Assembly: GCA_905250115.1 (NCBI GenBank) | Contig: CAJNOI010000086.1 | Coordinates: 175,082-239,081 of the forward strand | Origin: Adineta steineri | Lineage: Eukaryota > Rotifera > Eurotatoria > Adinetida > Adinetidae | DNA: 64,000 bases | Direction of reading: 5' to 3' | Part shown: positions 34,184 through 45,241 of the stretch, piece after piece | How positions within the stretch are numbered: the stretch's first letter is position 1 | How the letters are laid out: each line of letters starts with the position of its first letter | Notes under the pieces: generated by a model | Told to the model about the DNA's origin: nothing | The model's database searches: none | What the model saw: the letters and a program-made list of their open reading frames with translations, nothing else | Translations under genes and position numbers: made by a program

Positions 34184-35199
34184 ATGTCATCGTCATCAGT
34201 TTCTGACGGAATTCTCAAATTTACCACACAATATTCGCTTTATACTGGCTGTATGATATTTAGTTTTGGAGTTATTGGTAATGTGTTGAATCTTCTTGTT
34301 TTTACTCAATTGAAACTATTTCGAACTAATCGATGCGCCTTCTATATTACTATTGAATCAATTTTTAACTTAATCTATCAATTTTTATCTATTACTTTAA
34401 CTATTTTAACAACAATATATGGAGATGATGCAACAGGACGTTCTTCAATTTGGTGTAAATTAAGATATATATTGGGACAAATAACTGTGTTCACTACTTT
34501 TTATATGATATGTTTTTCTTCTGTTGATCAATTCTTTTCAACAAATTATCGTTACAATTTACGACAAATGTGTACATTGAAAATAGGTCGATATGCTTCG
34601 TTTATATGCATTTGTTTTGCGATCATTCATAGCATTGCACTTGGCTCTTCTTACGATGTTCAAGCAACATTAGGGTGTGTCATATCGAATTATGTATGGG
34701 TGAAGTATTCAACATTTTTCTTTTATCCAATATTAATAGGTTTTCTGCCTATTGTAATTGCATCATCATTTAGTGCCTTAGCTTATCATAATGTTCGTCA
34801 TATAGTTCGCCGACAATTACCGATTGTTCGTCGTAGGTTAGACAAACAAATAACAGCAATGGTTCTTACGCGTGTAATAGTCTTTGTTTGTTTGGTATTA
34901 CCTTATGATATTTATCGTATTTATGTCATTAATTTTCCTACATCACAAAGTATGCCTATAGCATATGCAATTGGTCGATTGATTCAAGCAATTTTTATTT
35001 CTGCCAGCAATATAAATTTTGTTGTAAATAGATCATCTTTTCTAATTCATATTTGTAAGATTTTGATTTATTTTAGATCAACTTTTATATTTTTATGATA
35101 TTTTCATCACGTTTTCGTCGTCAAGTAAAATTTATTCTAGTAAAAAAATGTTGGCAACGATGGAAACATTGGTGTTGTTCCATAAATAATCGAGTCTAG
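34184..35199 (+). CDS. Rhodopsin-like orphan GPCR 2 (truncated tail)
   Basis: Two exons, 34184-35023 and 35077-35199, joined across a 53-bp intron; 320 aa. The layout matches GPCR 1, with about four in five residues identical by eye: GNVLNLLVF in TM1, WCKLRY before TM3, SSVDQFF in place of DRY, FVCLVLPYDIYRIY in TM6, and INFYIFMIFSSRFRRQ in TM7 after splicing. Without splicing the frame would run into a non-homologous tail, so the intron is well supported. The cytoplasmic tail ends at TAG (35,197-35,199) where GPCR 1 has a Glu codon. The lost tail sequence remains readable downstream (PDNNIEPC...ESGENI) to a TAA, so copy 2 lost about 20 residues through one nonsense mutation. Confidence 0.8.
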
Positions 35200-35940
35200 C
35201 CTGACAACAATATTGAACCATGCAATTCACAAATGGAATCTGGAGAAAATATCTAACTATTCATTAAATAAATATATCAATTCCCATATTTCTATATAAT
35301 AAATCATATACAAATGTAATATTCATTTTATTCGTCCACATTCACCCTCAGGAAGGTGAGGATGATAGAAAATAAAAAGGATATTCTCTCACATTCTCAT
35401 TAATGAAATTTGAACCTTTTTTATTTTCTTGAGGGTGTGAGTGCTATATAGGTCTTACATCTATATCCACACTCACATCCTAAATGATTTCATCATCTCG
35501 GCTCATGCCTCATCAATAAACAACTATGAACTGGAAATTTCGGGCTTCACAATTTTCTTTTTATGCAAAACTTTTTATTAAAAGTAACTACCAACAGTGT
35601 TTTTGTTTTATTAGAAAAGAAGCAGCATGACTTGTTCGTTCTTCTTTTCTTTTATTTTTTCATCTATTGAATATATGATTTCGTAAAGTTGTGATTTTTA
35701 AATAATTTTTTCTCTCTACACAAAAACACACTTGCAATTTCGGTCGATGACTATGCAGACTAAAAGAAAGTACATTTCATGATTTTAAAAAACAAATAAG
35801 AAAAGAATGATTTTAGTTTGTTACTAAAAAATTGATCAGCTCTCGTTCGTTTATTTTACAACGCTTATATATTGAACGTAACGAAAAGTAATAAACGAAG
35901 AATATTCTTTACTTAATAATTCATACTATTGAAACTCACA
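35200..35940. other. Intergenic, with outer edge of arm 2 and hairpin 5
   Basis: Arm 2 similarity ends near 35,415. A telomere-like hairpin lies at 35,429-35,480. The remaining ~450 bp is the upstream region of the kelch gene; no coding sequence. Confidence 0.5.
35429..35480. repeat. Telomere-like hairpin 5
   Basis: Arms GAGGGTGTGAGTG and CACACTCACATCC with a ~25-bp loop, immediately outside inverted-repeat arm 2. Confidence 0.75.
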
Positions 35941-38607
35941 ATGGGGAAAATTTTGAGTTCAAGCTTTATGTTTTTATTCTATGTGCTACTTTTAATGTAA
36001 GTATTGATTATCAAGTTCTACATATTATATACTTTTTTTTATCCTCTTTAACGATAGAAACACATCAGAACAACAACAACCGCTAAGTAATTAATAATAA
36101 TAACTATTATTTTTCTCTATTTCCTTATTATTTATTTTTTAGTTAATTCAACAACAACAGCAACATGTAATTATACTACATGTAATTCTCAAGGAATATC
36201 ATGTTCATCGAATCTTGATTGCGATTGTTTTTCATTAACATCCAATTCGAATATAGGAATATGTGCTTCAACTATTTTCTCCTGTGCAAGTGTTGTACGA
36301 TGTAATATGGATAATGTAACTTGTTCAATCGCGAGTACAATCTGTGTGAATAGTACACGATGTGGTCAACCAATATGTTATCCATTACCCATGGCAAATA
36401 AACAAATTTGTCCACCAAAGAATATTACAAGTAAAAAAAATTTCTAATAACTATTTTAGTTGTATTTGTTTTTTCTTCTCTGAACAGCTACAACCATACA
36501 TACAACAAGCACAACTAAATCTACAACAAAGAGTAAGCGTTATTTCATTATATTTTCTGTTTAAAATGTGTTTATTTTATGGCTAACTTATCTCTTTTCA
36601 TTCAGTTACAACAACAACTCAAAAGACGACGAATACTACTAAAATATCGACAACAACAACAGGTAAAATATGCAGTAACGTTGGTACTGACTCTTACTCA
36701 TAGTTTTTTCTTCTTCTTTTGCTTTCTAGTTCATTCCGGCACGGCAACTAATCAATCTGGTACAGCCGCTAGTAAGTAATCAACAAATAATTTATCTGTA
36801 ATTTTTTTTTGATTGAAATGTATAGCAACAGCAATAAAATAGAATCCTTATTCATATCTATCTCATTCTTCTAAATTTATACTGAGTTCTATTTCGTGTG
36901 AGGAGGAATTCCATGCAATGAGATTTTTTACATGCATAATAGATTTAGCTCTATACGAGTACTCGTTCGTAAATTTTTCAAATAATTTTCTCTATGAACA
37001 TCTTAAGGGTGGGTGATGATAAACACTATTTTGACTACACCCACACCCACACCCATACCAAAGATTATTTACTCATTTTTTCACTAGTTCATGTTTTATA
37101 TTAGTTCCGGTGATGAATGCTATATAGTCCTTTGTATACCTATATATTGATCATAGTTAAAAAAAATGTTGTGTATAATTCACTATTTTGATTGTGAGAT
37201 GTAGATAACTATGGAAGAGTTGACGCAAAGTTCATAATTATCATTCTATTGAATATCTTTCAAGTATAGCTTGTAAAATTTATAGAGAATCGAAAAACAC
37301 ATCAGTCAGTGTAATTAGCACAGTGATTAATTTGAAACAAACATCTCTTATATATTTGATTGTGATAACAGAGGAAGTAGAGAATATAGAAAACTAAAGA
37401 TGTGATAATGATATGTGAAGAGACTTTGTATAATAGATTTGACTTCTACTCTCAGTCTGCATAATTTTGAGGTGATATAAAAGAGATATGAAAGACTGTT
37501 GTTTTTAGAATAATGAAAAATATTGTATATAAATAATGAATGTTGAGAATTTGACGATTTAATACTGTATTGTCTAAATATATAAAAATATAACTTCCAG
37601 GATGGTTTTCTACGGGCAATATGACTAATGCACGGTATTCTCACACAGCATCTGTACTATCAAATGGGAAAGTATTAGTTACTGGTGGATACGATGGTTT
37701 AAGTTATTTAAATAGTGCTGAAATATATGATCCATCAACAGGTACTTGGATGGCTACTGGTAATATGACTAATGCACGATATTTGCACACAGCATCCGTA
37801 TTATCAAATGGAAAAGTATTAGTTACTGGCGGATGGAATCGTGTTAGTGTTTTATCTAGTGCTGAACTATATGATCCATCAACAGGCATTTGGACGACTA
37901 CTAGTAACATGATTTTTCCACGATCTTGGCACACAGCATCTGTATTACCGAATGGAAAAGTACTAGTTACTGGTGGATACAATGGCTTTAGTTTTTTAAA
38001 TAATGCTGAAGTTTATGATCCATCAACAAGTACTTGGACAATTACTGGTAACATGACTAATGCACGAAATGGTCATACAGCATCCGTATTATCAAATGGG
38101 AAAGTATTAGTTACTGGTGGGAATGGTAACAGTGGTCTTTTATCTAGTGCTGAAGTGTATGATTCATCAACTGGCATTTGGACAACTACTAGTAACATGG
38201 TTAAAGCACGATATTATCACACATCATCTTTATTATCAAATGGCAAAGTATTAGTTACTGGTGGAGCTAATAATAGCGGTATTTCAAATATTGCTTTGAA
38301 TAGTGCTGAAGTGTATGATTCATCAACAGATACTTGGACAACTACTGGTAATATGATTAATTCACGATATTATCACACAGCGTCTGTATTATCAAATGGA
38401 AAAGTATTAGTTACTGATGGATGGAGTAGTAATATTTTAAATAGTACTGAAGTGTATGATCCATCAACAAGTACTTGGGCAACTACTGGTATTATGATTA
38501 ATGCACGAGAATGGCACACAGCATCTGTATTATCAAATGGAAAAGTACTAGTTACTGGTGGATGGAATGGTAATAGTGAGGCTTTTAATAGTGCAGAATT
38601 ATATTAA
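35941..38607 (+). CDS. Secreted Cys-rich / Thr-rich / seven-kelch protein
   Basis: Predicted exons: 35941-35996, 36058-36086, 36143-36430, 36488-36532, 36606-36662, 36730-36771 and 37601-38607. After exon 1 (phase 2) all junctions are phase 1 and join in frame. Product: signal peptide (MGKILSSSFMFLFYVLLL), a Cys-rich domain with about 14 Cys and several N-glycosylation sequons, a Thr-rich mucin-like linker spread over small exons (TTTTQKTTNTTK), then a beta-propeller of seven kelch repeats. Each repeat reads close to HTASVLSNGKVLVTGG ... SAEVYDPSTGTW, the style seen in bacterial kelch proteins. The whole propeller lies in one intron-free exon. An 829-bp intron holds a telomere-like hairpin and could hide another small exon. 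Role unknown; extracellular binding is the reasonable guess. Confidence 0.8.
37005..37057. repeat. Telomere-like hairpin 6 (inside an intron)
   Basis: Left AAGGGTGGGTGATG, right ACACCCACACCCACACCC, loop about 20 bp. It lies in the large intron before the kelch exon. The right arm has three ACACCC units. Confidence 0.75.
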
Positions 38608-39124
38608 GTATTTCAAGCAAATTAACTTTCAATTATTTTATTCATTTTCTTGCAATTAGTCCAAATTCCTAGAAAAAACTTTAATTAAAATAGCTGTGAT
38701 TTTATGACGGCTGCGAACTGTTTTCCTTCCATATTTTTATTGAATTATCATTTACTCTAATATTCGATCCTAAATAAAAATATATATCTTTTTTTCTGCT
38801 CTTATATATTAGTTTTATAGTGTAATTTTTTATAATATTTAATTGCTTTGATAGTATCGATCGGATTTGGAATGTATGATTATTGAAACATTTTAGTTAC
38901 AAAAACAGTTCGAAGTAAGTTCATGAATGGCATAGATAAATATCTCTGTAAATAAGAATAACAGATAATCTAAAACAGAATTTATAATCATATCAGATAT
39001 ACGAAATAATGAGGTAAACAAGATACTTACATCCAACTTACCTTATTTTCATACGAATACCTATTTTAAAGAAAGAGAATCAACAATAAGACAGTTTCTG
39101 TTTAATATCTCTTTGAGATCAGTA
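38608..39124. other. Intergenic between kelch gene and transposon
   Basis: No gene or repeat recognised up to the left end of the transposon. Confidence 0.5.
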
Positions 39125-39149
39125 CCCATGTCGCTCTTTTTTTCATAAA

Positions 39150-39250
39150 ACCGTCGGTAACCGCCGGTTGTGCTAAGAACCAGCGGTGACCGGTGGTTAA
39201 AGCTAGAACCGACGGTTGACCGCGGTTACCGATCGGTTTCGACTAGCGGA
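39150..39250. repeat. Left subterminal repeat cluster of the transposon
   Basis: Several copies, in both orientations, of motifs such as AACCGTCGGTAACCGCCGGTT, AACCAGCGGTGACCGG and AACCGACGGTTGACCGCGG. Mirrored by the right cluster at about 45,110-45,230. Confidence 0.75.
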
Positions 39251-39608
39251 TTTTAACGATGAAACGATAAACAAAAACAAACCAACTATATGTAGTAATA
39301 TAAAAAAAATTAGAAATAATCATCAATATGATTAGAATTCTCTTGTTCTACTTGTTTTATGAAGATTTAGAGAAACAAAACTCATATTTTAAAGCTATAC
39401 TAAGATGTCGCTTTTTTCTTTCTCATTGGATTGATTGAAATTGTTCAAGACTTGTTCATTAGATAAAGGACATAATGAATGAATCGATTGTTGAAGATAA
39501 TTTTTTAAGTTTATAATACCTACGTATATAGTTTCCATTTTTATTTGTTAATTTGTCTAGAAATTTCTCACACAATTAATTTCATTTTTAGATATCAATA
39601 TTTTCTCA

Positions 39609-42364
39609 ATGTATCAAAAAACGTTTTATTCTCGTCGAGTTGTCGAAAGACGCAACGAAAAACGCAAACAACGCTTACGACGTTTGGAAAAAAGATCTAA
39701 TTATTTGGAGATTTCATCTGATAGTGAAGAGGAAAATCAACATATTCAAGAAACACAATGCTCAACAGCAACAACTAATAATATTTTTCCAACAATTATA
39801 GATGATTTATCTTGTTATAACAATTATCATGATGATGAACATGACAATACACATATTTTGAACAATATTGTTGACAATTTCAATGATCAATCACCACCGC
39901 TTTATAATGATAGTAAATTATCTCTCAAGGAATCAATGAAGTTATTAATGAATTTACTGATATCTGATATCAATTTAGATAAACAAAATATTTTACGCTT
40001 ACTTAAAATAATTAAATGTATATTGCCACAACCAAACACATTGCCTGTTACTTGGAAGAGTATCATGAAATTATTTGGACGTAATAATTTATTTACAACG
40101 ACATTTTTATGCTCGTTGTGTCATACAAAATGTGATAAAACAAAATTTAATACAAAGATTTGCAGAAATGAAAGTTGTACACGTTCAAAAGTGGTATTAA
40201 AAACACATGAAACTACTGAATTAGTTAATTTAGACGTTCGTACTCAACTAACTTCAATTATCAATAGAAATTTTAATTTAATATTAAAAAATTCAGATTA
40301 TTTTCCGAAATCTGATATATCAAGTGGTGCTTTTTACCAAACAACAATATCCAAATTAAAGTGCAATACACTTACTATAGTTCTCCATACTGATGGCGCA
40401 CCTTTAATAAGAACTACTAAACAAGCAATCTGGCCATTATTTGGTTCCATCGTTGAAATATGTCCTCCTGTACGAGAATATCAAAAGAACATCATTCTTC
40501 TTGGTCTATGGTCTTCTAAAAGTAAACCTAACGTTGATGTATTTCTAAACCATACAGTGTAAGATTTTTTATTTGATTAATTTTTTTCGTTGTATTTTAA
40601 TTCATAGATAATATTAATCTATTAATTATAAGAGAAAATTTTGTTTTATTTTTGTAGAAATGAAATAAAGTTTTTAATGTCTCATGGTACTTCGATTTTT
40701 GTCGACGATATGGAATTTAAATTTGTTCTTCGAACACAGTTCTTTATTTCTGACCTTCCAGCACGATCGTTGTTCTTACGAACAACTTCTTTCAATGGAT
40801 ATCATGCCTGTCACTATTGTTTGACAAAAGGTTAGTAATAATTGAAGCTTATAAAGTTAAAGTTTTAAAAATAAAATATCAGATAGATGATTAATTTATT
40901 TTTCTAATAAGAGTTAATTTTATGTTTTTCAGGCATATGGAGTGGTAGCATCGTTTTGTATCCATATGACCACAATAATCTTCAACTACGTTCACATAGT
41001 TCATTTATTGCTGCAGCTAAAGAAGCTCAAGAAAAGTCAACGAAGAAAAGAATTAAAAGTGTTACTGGTGTTAAAGGTTTATCCTGTTTATTGGAAATAA
41101 TGTCATATCCACAACAAATCTTATTAGATTATATGCATTTGGTTTGTCTTGGACATGTTCAAACAATGATCAAACGTTGGATTGATTTAGTTGACAAATC
41201 AGATGTGAAGACGATGGACAACATGTTATTTAATATTCGAGTACCCCATAATATTCATGTAGTTTATAGAGAATCAATGTCAAATGTTGATCGCTGGAAA
41301 GCGAAACATAGTCGCTTATTTGTGCTCAATATTGGTTTACCTATAGGTTAATTATTGCTTTCACTTCGTTTCTTTTTTTTCGATAGATCAATGTTTTGTC
41401 GAAAAAAATATAATCTATCTATACATTAGCTTCTTTTAATTTTTTTAGGTGTTGCTAATCTTCCTTGTTTATATGCATCACACTGGGTAATTTATTGTAT
41501 TGCCATCAAACTTTTACATGCACCTGAATTATCAAGTGATATTGATTTTGCTGAACATTTAATCAATTTTTATTGCCGAACAATTTCCAAAGTATATGAT
41601 CAATCATTAGAATATTATTCACTCCATGCTCACCTTCATTTTCCTGCACAAGTACGACTTCATGGAGGTTTATCATTTTGTTCTGTAAGATAATTCTATT
41701 TTTGAACAAACTGTAAGATATTTATTTTTTATCTGTCTAGGCTTTTACGTTTGAATCCTGCATTAGATATATCAAAAAAAAAGTTCATGGTACAAAAAAT
41801 TTAGCAAGTCAAATTGCATATTGGTATGACATGGAGAATATGGTCAATGATACTAAATTTGAAATTCCTTCATGCAATGGAATTAGTGTAATTGATTTTA
41901 AGAGTGAACAACTTGTTGAGTACCATCAAATTATCATCAATCTTATTCTATTAAATGATCAACATTTAAAAGAAATTATTTTTTATAAACGTTACAAGCA
42001 TCACTTCATTACTTATCATACAATATTGTATGATAAATCATTCAAATGCTGCAGTTATATTGTTTCATATGACAACAAAAATAATGATATCATTTGTTAT
42101 GGACGAATTATTGTTTTCTATGAATATGATAATATATATTTCGCATTTATTCAAAAGTATAATATTTCGAAGAAAAAAATTTCTGATTTTGTTGAATTAC
42201 CGATTGAAGTAATAGAACGATTAAATCAATTATATCCATTAATGGAATTATCAAATGATTATGATATTATTTCTGTTGGAACTTTTCGTCATAAATGCAT
42301 ATCAATACCATTTCAAGATGTATTTTGTTTGTCTGAAATTCGAGTAGATTTTGAACATGATTGA
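39609..42364 (+). CDS. tnp2-type (CACTA/EnSpm-like) transposase
   Basis: Five exons, 39609-40558, 40658-40830, 40933-41346, 41449-41684 and 41741-42364, join without a stop into 798 codons. Order: basic N-terminus (RRNEKRKQRLRRLEKR), acidic low-complexity region, LPVTWKSIMKLFG, a Cys4 zinc ribbon (CSLCHTKC...CRNESC), then the RNase-H-like core. The core has VLHTDGAPLIRTTKQAIWPL with a probable first catalytic Asp, SDLPARSLFLRTTSFNGYHA-CHYC with the C..C pair of the insertion domain, and LLDYMHLVCLGHVQTMIKRW, a signature of the tnp2/DUF4218 group. The C-terminal part has FESCIRYIKKKVHGT. It catalyses cut-and-paste movement of the element. The intact frame and intact ends suggest recent activity. 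Confidence 0.85.
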
Positions 42365-42639
42365 ATAATTTTTAAACTACATTGCCCAATATGGTGAATA
42401 AAAAGCAGAAAAATACTTTTTATTATTGACTATATTTAAAATTAAAAATAAATATCAATATTTATTTTTAATTTTAGTTATAAATGATAAAAGCACTTTT
42501 CTACTTTTTATTCACTATATATACTAACACTGCTAACAATTCTCTACATTGCTCAATATTCTACATTTCTATACTAAATGTTTGTTCTTTTTATAGATAA
42601 AATTTTCATCTTCTATTGTATTGTCTTCGATTGAATAAT

Positions 42640-44640
42640 ATGGCATCAATAAACTCTTATGAGAAACATTACTTAACAAGTCGTCGCTCAACAAACGATG
42701 ATCAATACGTATTAGTACTTTTCAAAAGCGATAATACGTTTATTATTAGAAAAAAATCCACTCTTCATGGTGTTGATGAGAACGGTATTGTACATATTAA
42801 AGATAAAGGAAACACATATATAGGTTATTGTTTATTTGAAGGTAACTTTTTTTTATTATCAGTGATCAAAATAATTCAATCAATTATTATGTGAAATGTT
42901 TTTTCTTATAGGTTCGATGAGTGAGATCGAGTCCGCAGCTGAACGATTGGATAAAGAAATGAATACTGATTTGGAATCAGATTGTGAAGCTGTAGTGAAA
43001 AACTCCAAAAATAATAAACAACAACAACGACAAAACTTATCATCACAAACAAATTTGTCTAGAACAACTACTCAAATAGATAATTCATCAACAACAAAAA
43101 CCAATCATACTCAAAAGAAAAATGATCATAGTAATCTTTCAATAATAAACTTTTTCTTTATTGTTGAAAACGTTTTTTTTATTCTAGGTGCCACACAAAC
43201 AAGAATACAATCGTTAGCTTCAACTGATCTTTATAGTGAGTTCAAGAGTTTATTTCAATGATGAGTTATTTTTCGCTCATTTTTTCAGTGCCATCAACAA
43301 TTTATAAAACACCACCACCTATAAATACATCTGTTCATAATAAACGAGTTCAAGAAACTTCTATCGAACGAAGTATGTTGTTCATTATAGAATGAACAAA
43401 TTTTTTTGATAAAAATCAGTGGTTGTATTGTGTATGAAATAATATCCAAACATCCGTTTACATTTTTTGCAATATTTTTAAATAATTCGTGTGTCACATA
43501 CTTTCATATTTTCTTTCTATCTATTTCAGGTACTAGTTCTACAGGTGGTATATTACGTTCAGTTGATAATGTGGCAAGAAGCACGAAAAATGTACGACCA
43601 GCTGAACGGATGTTGACGTTTGATGATGACTTTGGTGAAGGAGATAGTGATGATGAACAATCCGTCGAATCTGTACTTGATTTAGATAGTTTATTACCAT
43701 CTACATCAGCAACAAACGATCGAAACAATATTCGAATACCTAAGAGAAGCTTACCAAAAACTTCAAAACGAACATCTCATGAAAAAACTGCTAAACGATT
43801 GTGTACTAAATCATCAGCATCAACAACTAATGATTCTGGTAATAATGAAGCAATAATGTTATTGAAAACACTGATGTTATCAGTTGCTGATTTAAACAAA
43901 GATATGTATCAAGCTTCAAAAGATATTAAAAATTTATTGGTATCGGTAGATAAAGTTGATAAAAAAATAAATATTTTGTATGAAAATCAAAAGAAAATGC
44001 AGCGAGCATTATCAAAGAAAAAGGTAAATATCAATTGTATCAATATTTTTCGTTTTAAATAATAAATTTTTATTTTCAAGATCAATGTTGCATTAAATGG
44101 TGATCAATTTGGGGATGAAAATATAATCGTTGATGATTCACCATTTAAATCTACATTGGTGAGTTATATTTAGCAGGTTTTGCTTATGAACTTTGGCTGT
44201 TGTTTATTTTTAGACTTATGTCAATTCAGAAGGCGTATCTGTAGATCTACTTCAGTTATATGGTGCTCAAACACATATGGGTCGTTATGTTGCACTTGTA
44301 ATGGATAAGTTATTTACGTTCGAAGAAATAACAACCATTACTAAAGATGAATTGGTAAATGATGAACGATACTTAATTATTAAAGGTAAAACAAAAATCA
44401 GTTTTTATCATAGTCACTTCTTAAATATGGTTCTATTTAGAAGCAGTTCGATCAAGATTCAAGCTGAATCATGAAATGTTACAGTCTGAATGGTCAACCT
44501 TGCATGAATCCATTCTTCAAAAGAGACGCAATGAATTGAAGAAAAAAAAAAGTAGTGCTGGTAATGTAACAGTGCAACCTGCACCACAAGTAGTACTACA
44601 AAACAGCTTTGATGACTTTATTGGTTCGTTTGCAATTTAA
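42640..44640 (+). CDS. Second transposon gene, BEN-domain-like protein
   Basis: Eight exons (42640-42841, 42912-43130, 43188-43235, 43289-43372, 43530-44023, 44081-44158, 44214-44385, 44441-44640) join in frame to 498 codons. The N-terminus (YVLVLFKSDNTFIIRKKSTL, then a short GYCLFEG segment) looks like a small beta domain. The middle is disordered, Ser/Thr/Asn rich, with acidic (DDDFGEGDSDDE) and nuclear-localisation-like (KRTSHEKTAKRL) stretches. A coiled coil follows (ADLNKDMYQASKDIKNLL ... KKINILYENQKKMQ). The C-terminal 130 residues (VDLLQLYGAQ, GRYVALVMDKLFTFEEI, AVRSRFKLNHEMLQSEW) resemble a BEN domain, a DNA- or chromatin-binding helical fold. It probably assists the transposase as a DNA-binding partner; that role is inferred from its place between the transposon ends. 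Confidence 0.65.
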
Positions 44641-45104
44641 AAAGATCCTTGTTAAATATCGTTTTTACTTTTATTTTATTAATTCAAGTATTTTTACTTT
44701 ATTAAAAACATTTATTTTTTACATGTTACATGATTATTGTTATAATATGTAATACTTCTTTATTAACTGTTTTTATCGTATAGTCGTAGTTAGAATAGTA
44801 GAACATGTACTTGATTGATGTTGTTTTATGATGTAACTCGTGTTTTTGTAGATGCGTTCTTCCTGTGTAAAAACATAATGTACGCGTCTTTTGTTTGTCT
44901 CAGTACAAGTTGATTTTGTTGAACATGTATGCTGTTAAATAATAATAAGTAATTTTTTGTATTTCAATGATTTAGAGTACTTTTTTGTTGTTATGTTAGA
45001 GATTGATTTCGATGAGATTTAAATAAAGTCTAACTGAAAGCTGGATGTAAATTGAAACTTTTACTGTAGGCTAAATTCGATCGTTATATATCAGTAAGAG
45101 CATG

Positions 45105-45230
45105 AAGAAAACCGCCAGCGGAATGCAGTTAACGGCGGTTAACCGCGGTTAACTGCGATAACCGGAACGGTCAAATGGGCGTTCAAGCGGACGGTAAACT
45201 GCGGTTAACTGACGGTTTTAAAGCGGTTTG
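45105..45230. repeat. Right subterminal repeat cluster of the transposon
   Basis: GC-rich tract with GGCGGTTAACCGCGGTTAAC, GATAACCGGAACGG, GGACGGTAAACTGCGG and GACGGTTTTAAAGCGG, the inverse of the left cluster's motifs. Confidence 0.75.
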
Positions 45231-45241
45231 TATGACATGGG

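Larger units (their letters stand above)
27385..35415. repeat. Large inverted repeat, arm 2
   Basis: Inverse partner of 13,590-22,210. It carries CLOCK D, the small open frame and GPCR 2. The outer end falls within 20 bp of telomere-like hairpin 5 at 35,429-35,480. Confidence 0.85.
39125..45241 (+). mobile_element. tnp2/CACTA-like DNA transposon, about 6.1 kb, apparently complete
   Basis: Short terminal inverted repeats CCCATGTC (39125-39132) and GACATGGG (45234-45241), with TA on each outer side, compatible with a TA target duplication. Just inside both ends are GC-rich clusters of AACCGNNGGTT-type motifs, a sharp contrast to the AT-rich surroundings and likely transposase binding sites. 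Between them lie an intron-containing transposase gene and a second gene, both on the plus strand and both free of stops after splicing. Classic CACTA ends are not seen, so assignment is by the transposase. Confidence 0.75.

Noticed and set aside
37348-37982. Minus-strand open frames opposite the kelch gene
   Set aside because: They mirror the repeated kelch codons on the other strand or lie in its intron; no independent coding evidence.
39125-45241. Reading the 6-kb element as a virus-like Maverick/Polinton
   Set aside because: No polymerase B, integrase, capsid or ATPase genes; the core matches tnp2-type transposases instead.
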